DNA of 64,000 bases from positions 95,785-159,784 of the forward strand of contig CAZHAK010000004.1 in NCBI GenBank assembly GCA_964530625.1, written 5' to 3'. The stretch comes from JABWCQ01 sp964530625 (GTDB taxonomy: Bacteria; Electryoneota; RPQS01). Shown here piece after piece: positions 62,346 to 64,000 of this stretch; position 1 is the stretch's first letter, and every line of letters begins with the position of its first letter. Below the pieces are notes generated by a model. That model searched no databases. It saw only the letters and a list, made by a program, of their open reading frames with translations, and had not been told where the DNA came from. A program made the translations under genes and the position numbers.

Positions 62346-62936
62346 ATGAAAAGAGTATGGATACTGTGTTGGGTGGCCGTGTGGGCTGTGCCGGGTTTCG
62401 CGACGATTCATGTCGTAACACTATCCGGTTTCAGTTTTAGCCCGGCAAGTATCACCGTTCAGCAAGGCGACACCGTTCGCTGGGTAAAAACCACCGGATT
62501 TCACAATGTCGCTGAAACTTCAGGAGTCCCGGTCTTTCGCAGCGGCGATCCGACCTCAAGCGCGTTTACCTACGATTTCGTCTTCAGCGCCCCGCTCGCC
62601 GGAGCATACAGCTACCAATGCGATGCGCACTTCTCGCTCGGAATGACCGGAACTGTAACCGTCAACGCACCCGCGCCCTGTCTGAGTCCCAGCGAGTTGA
62701 CGATTCAACTTGCCGGAAATGCGAATGCGCGCGAATTCCATTGGCTGGCGCCGCAGCCCGGCCAATACGAAATCTACTCCACACCGGACGCTTTCCTAAA
62801 CACCTCACCCCCCGGAGCCGGCTGGACTCTTGAGGGTTCCACGGTCGTCGGAGGTCAAGGCATGGCCTCACTGGTTGTCGCCGGGCAAACCGAAGACGGA
62901 CTCTTCTACGTCGTCATCCAAAACTGCGCCAACTAA
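62346..62936 (+). CDS. Secreted stand-alone copper cupredoxin
   Basis: The 196-residue protein starts best at the ATG 62346, 5 bases after AAGGAGG; the ATG at 62343 is too close. A signal peptide (MKRVWILCWVAVWAVPGFA) precedes a plastocyanin-like domain with copper ligands His (TGFHNVAE), Cys and His (YQCDAH) and Met (GMTG). This domain is a close paralog of the one at 47669 (shared TIHxVTLSGxSFxPAS and QQGDTVRW). The C-terminal 80 residues (LSPSELTIQLAGNANAREFHWLAP) look like a short beta or Fn3-like domain, and there is no sorting tail. Probably periplasmic or extracellular electron carrier. Confidence 0.83.
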   Translation: MKRVWILCWVAVWAVPGFATIHVVTLSGFSFSPASITVQQGDTVRWVKTTGFHNVAETSGVPVFRSGDPTSSAFTYDFVFSAPLAGAYSYQCDAHFSLGMTGTVTVNAPAPCLSPSELTIQLAGNANAREFHWLAPQPGQYEIYSTPDAFLNTSPPGAGWTLEGSTVVGGQGMASLVVAGQTEDGLFYVVIQNCAN

Positions 62937-62956
62937 GACACCTTTTAGCAAAACTG

Positions 62957-62990
62957 AACAGGGCCGCTCGCAAGAGTGGCCCTGATTTTT
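62957..62990. terminator. Bidirectional terminator
   Basis: CAGGGCCGCTC, loop GCAA, GAGTGGCCCTG plus T-run: an 11-bp stem with one G-T wobble between convergent genes. Confidence 0.85.
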
Positions 62991-63826
62991 TATTCGTCCC
63001 GCAACCGTTTCAAAGTCGCGATACTCGAGGGCGTGTCCTCATCCGGCAACTCCGTCGTCGCCGGAAAATCCTTGAACCTCGGATCCGTCGCCAGCATCTT
63101 AAACCCACTCAACCCGATGAACCCCTTACCAATGGCCGCATGACGATCCTTCTTTTGCCCGCAGTCGAACTTTGAATCATTCATATGAAATGCGCGCAGA
63201 TATTTTAGCCCCACCTTCTCCTCAAACTCCTTCCACGTTGCCGCGTAAACTTCCGGAGTCCGCAAATCATACCCCGCCGAAAAAATATGGCAGGTATCCA
63301 CACATACTCCCATGCGCTCATCCTTGCGGCATTCCTGAATCAATCTTCCCAAGTGCTCAAACTTCGCTCCCAGATGATCCCCCTGCCCGGCTGTCGTCTC
63401 AAGCAAAATCCCCACTCCAATATCCTCCGTCCGCAAGAGCACTTCCCGCAGCGAGGCCGCACAATTATTCAACCCGACTTCCTCGCCCGCGCCCTTGTGC
63501 GACCCCGGATGAGTATTCACCCACGGAATCCCCAGCACCGCCGCGCGCGCAAGCTCATCCACAAACGCGTCTATGGATTTCCGCCGAAGCTCAGGCTCCG
63601 GGGATGAAAGATTGATCAAATAACTGTCGTGCACAAACACCGGCGGCTCCCCCGCTTCTTCCCAGGCCTCAAACCACTTCGTCACCGCGTCCGGAGTAAT
63701 CTCCTTGCCCTTCCATTGCAACTGGCTCTTCGTGAAGATCTGGATGGATTCACACTTGAATTTCGTGCCCCACTCAAAAGCCTTGTGCAATCCACCTGCC
63801 GTCGAAGTATGCGCGCCAAACAGCAT
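62990..63826 (-). CDS. nfo: Endonuclease IV (AP endonuclease)
   Basis: The 278-residue protein is a TIM-barrel endonuclease IV: GAHTSTAGGLHKAFEW, IFTKSQLQWKGK, DSYLINLSSP, NTHPGSHKGAG, the metal site ILLETTAGQG, CVDTCHIFSAGYD, HMNDSKFDCGQKKDRHAAIGKGFIG. It cuts abasic DNA in base-excision repair and uses three zinc ions; the matching His, Asp and Glu ligands are all seen. AGGAG is 9 bases upstream of the ATG at 63826. The gene is isolated, with a terminator at 62957 on its 3' side. Confidence 0.95.
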   Translation of the reverse strand: MLFGAHTSTAGGLHKAFEWGTKFKCESIQIFTKSQLQWKGKEITPDAVTKWFEAWEEAGEPPVFVHDSYLINLSSPEPELRRKSIDAFVDELARAAVLGIPWVNTHPGSHKGAGEEVGLNNCAASLREVLLRTEDIGVGILLETTAGQGDHLGAKFEHLGRLIQECRKDERMGVCVDTCHIFSAGYDLRTPEVYAATWKEFEEKVGLKYLRAFHMNDSKFDCGQKKDRHAAIGKGFIGLSGFKMLATDPRFKDFPATTELPDEDTPSSIATLKRLRDE

Positions 63827-63896
63827 CTATTGATTCTCCTAATGAATTAATACTCCAAGTTAGCAAGAGTCCGCGCCAGAAGCAAGTATAACAACA

Positions 63897-63928
63897 AGCG
63901 GGCCGGACATCACTGTGTCCGGCCCGCT
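63897..63928 (-). terminator. Terminator-like hairpin upstream of nfo
   Basis: AGCGGGCCGGACA, loop TCACTG, TGTCCGGCCCGCT: a 13-bp perfect stem downstream of the partial minus-strand gene at the window end. Confidence 0.65.
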
Positions 63929-63947
63929 CACTATCAAGGATAATTTC

Positions 63948-63977
63948 GCCGTTGTGGGTCTCCAGACCCGCATTGGC
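63948..63977 (+). repeat. Interspersed palindrome, copy E
   Basis: Fifth copy of the 30-bp palindrome, one base different from copy A (CAT for CAA in the right arm), 12 bases from the likely stop of a gene running off the window end. Confidence 0.85.
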
Positions 63978-63988
63978 AAACTACGCAC

Positions 63989-64000
63989 TTACTTCATCAA
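63989..64000 (-). CDS. Possible 3' end of a sorted surface-protein gene (cut by window edge)
   Basis: The minus strand reads TTG ATG AAG TAA, that is a C-terminal LMK and stop, resembling the ends of the sorting domains in this window (for example KLMFLK). Only four codons are visible. A hairpin terminator at 63897-63928 and a palindrome copy lie just downstream, as expected for a gene end. Function cannot be read. Confidence 0.3.
   Translation of the reverse strand: MMK

Overview
The window looks like chromosome from an uncultured or little-studied member of the FCB superphylum (the Bacteroidetes/Chlorobi/KSB1/Zixibacteria/Marinimicrobia sphere). The main clue is the C-terminal sorting domain with a YPNPFNP-type start and a GIYFxR...K end, typical of type IX secretion cargo, which occurs on at least five secreted proteins here (4609-7005, 7121-10246, 12192-13013, 46548-47582, 47669-48835). 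Secreted Fn3, cupredoxin, SBBP and beta-helix proteins, an outer-membrane TamA/TamB locus and an LL-DAP aminotransferase route to meso-DAP point to a diderm cell. The genus cannot be named from this sequence. No rRNA, tRNA, CRISPR array or prophage was recognised.

Layout. 1-7.0 kb: minus-strand genes for a YhaM-type nuclease (partial), a TPR protein, an outer-membrane barrel protein, a lipoprotein, ornithine carbamoyltransferase and a secreted M14 carboxypeptidase. 7.1-13.0 kb: two large sorted surface proteins. The second is split by a 12-G run and carries palindromic DNA elements inside its coding sequence. 13.4-16.4 kb: an SRPBCC/dienelactone-hydrolase-like fusion and an S9 peptidase. 16.5-21.1 kb: a MacAB-like export operon (adaptor, ATPase, two permeases). 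21.3-25.4 kb: a two-gene unit of unknown function (a long coiled-coil membrane protein and a soluble partner). 25.5-33.9 kb: a tight operon of TamA-like Omp85, TamB-like protein, a second short Omp85-like protein, pyrD and a TPR lipoprotein. 34-35.9 kb: PepF-like M3 peptidase. 36.5-42.4 kb: three large surface proteins. 42.6-45.6 kb: small genes, including two paralogous RRM RNA-binding proteins, each behind a related structured leader. 45.7-48.8 kb: a redoxin and two sorted secreted proteins. 48.9-54.8 kb: aldehyde dehydrogenase, a DUF819 protein and CPA2 antiporter pair, a PGPGW membrane protein and RsgA. 54.9-60.6 kb: cystathionine beta-synthase, an ATP-grasp enzyme, GDPD, then a DAP module (dapF, dapL) interrupted by a REP-associated tyrosine transposase (RAYT) and its REP repeats. 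60.9-63.8 kb: a cytochrome-c-motif outer-surface protein, a copper cupredoxin and endonuclease IV.

The most unusual signals are DNA-level. (1) A family of about 30-bp interspersed palindromes sits just after stop codons, five clear copies plus one diverged. (2) Another family of palindromes is inserted in frame, in different reading frames, inside one secreted protein. (3) A RAYT lies inside a diaminopimelate operon, with an 80-bp REP tandem array and an identical REP core inside its own coding sequence. (4) A conserved hairpin leader precedes both RRM genes. (5) A poly-G tract could switch a surface protein. Among proteins, the 21.3-25.4 kb pair and the SRPBCC/inactive-hydrolase fusion are the best candidates for undescribed functions.
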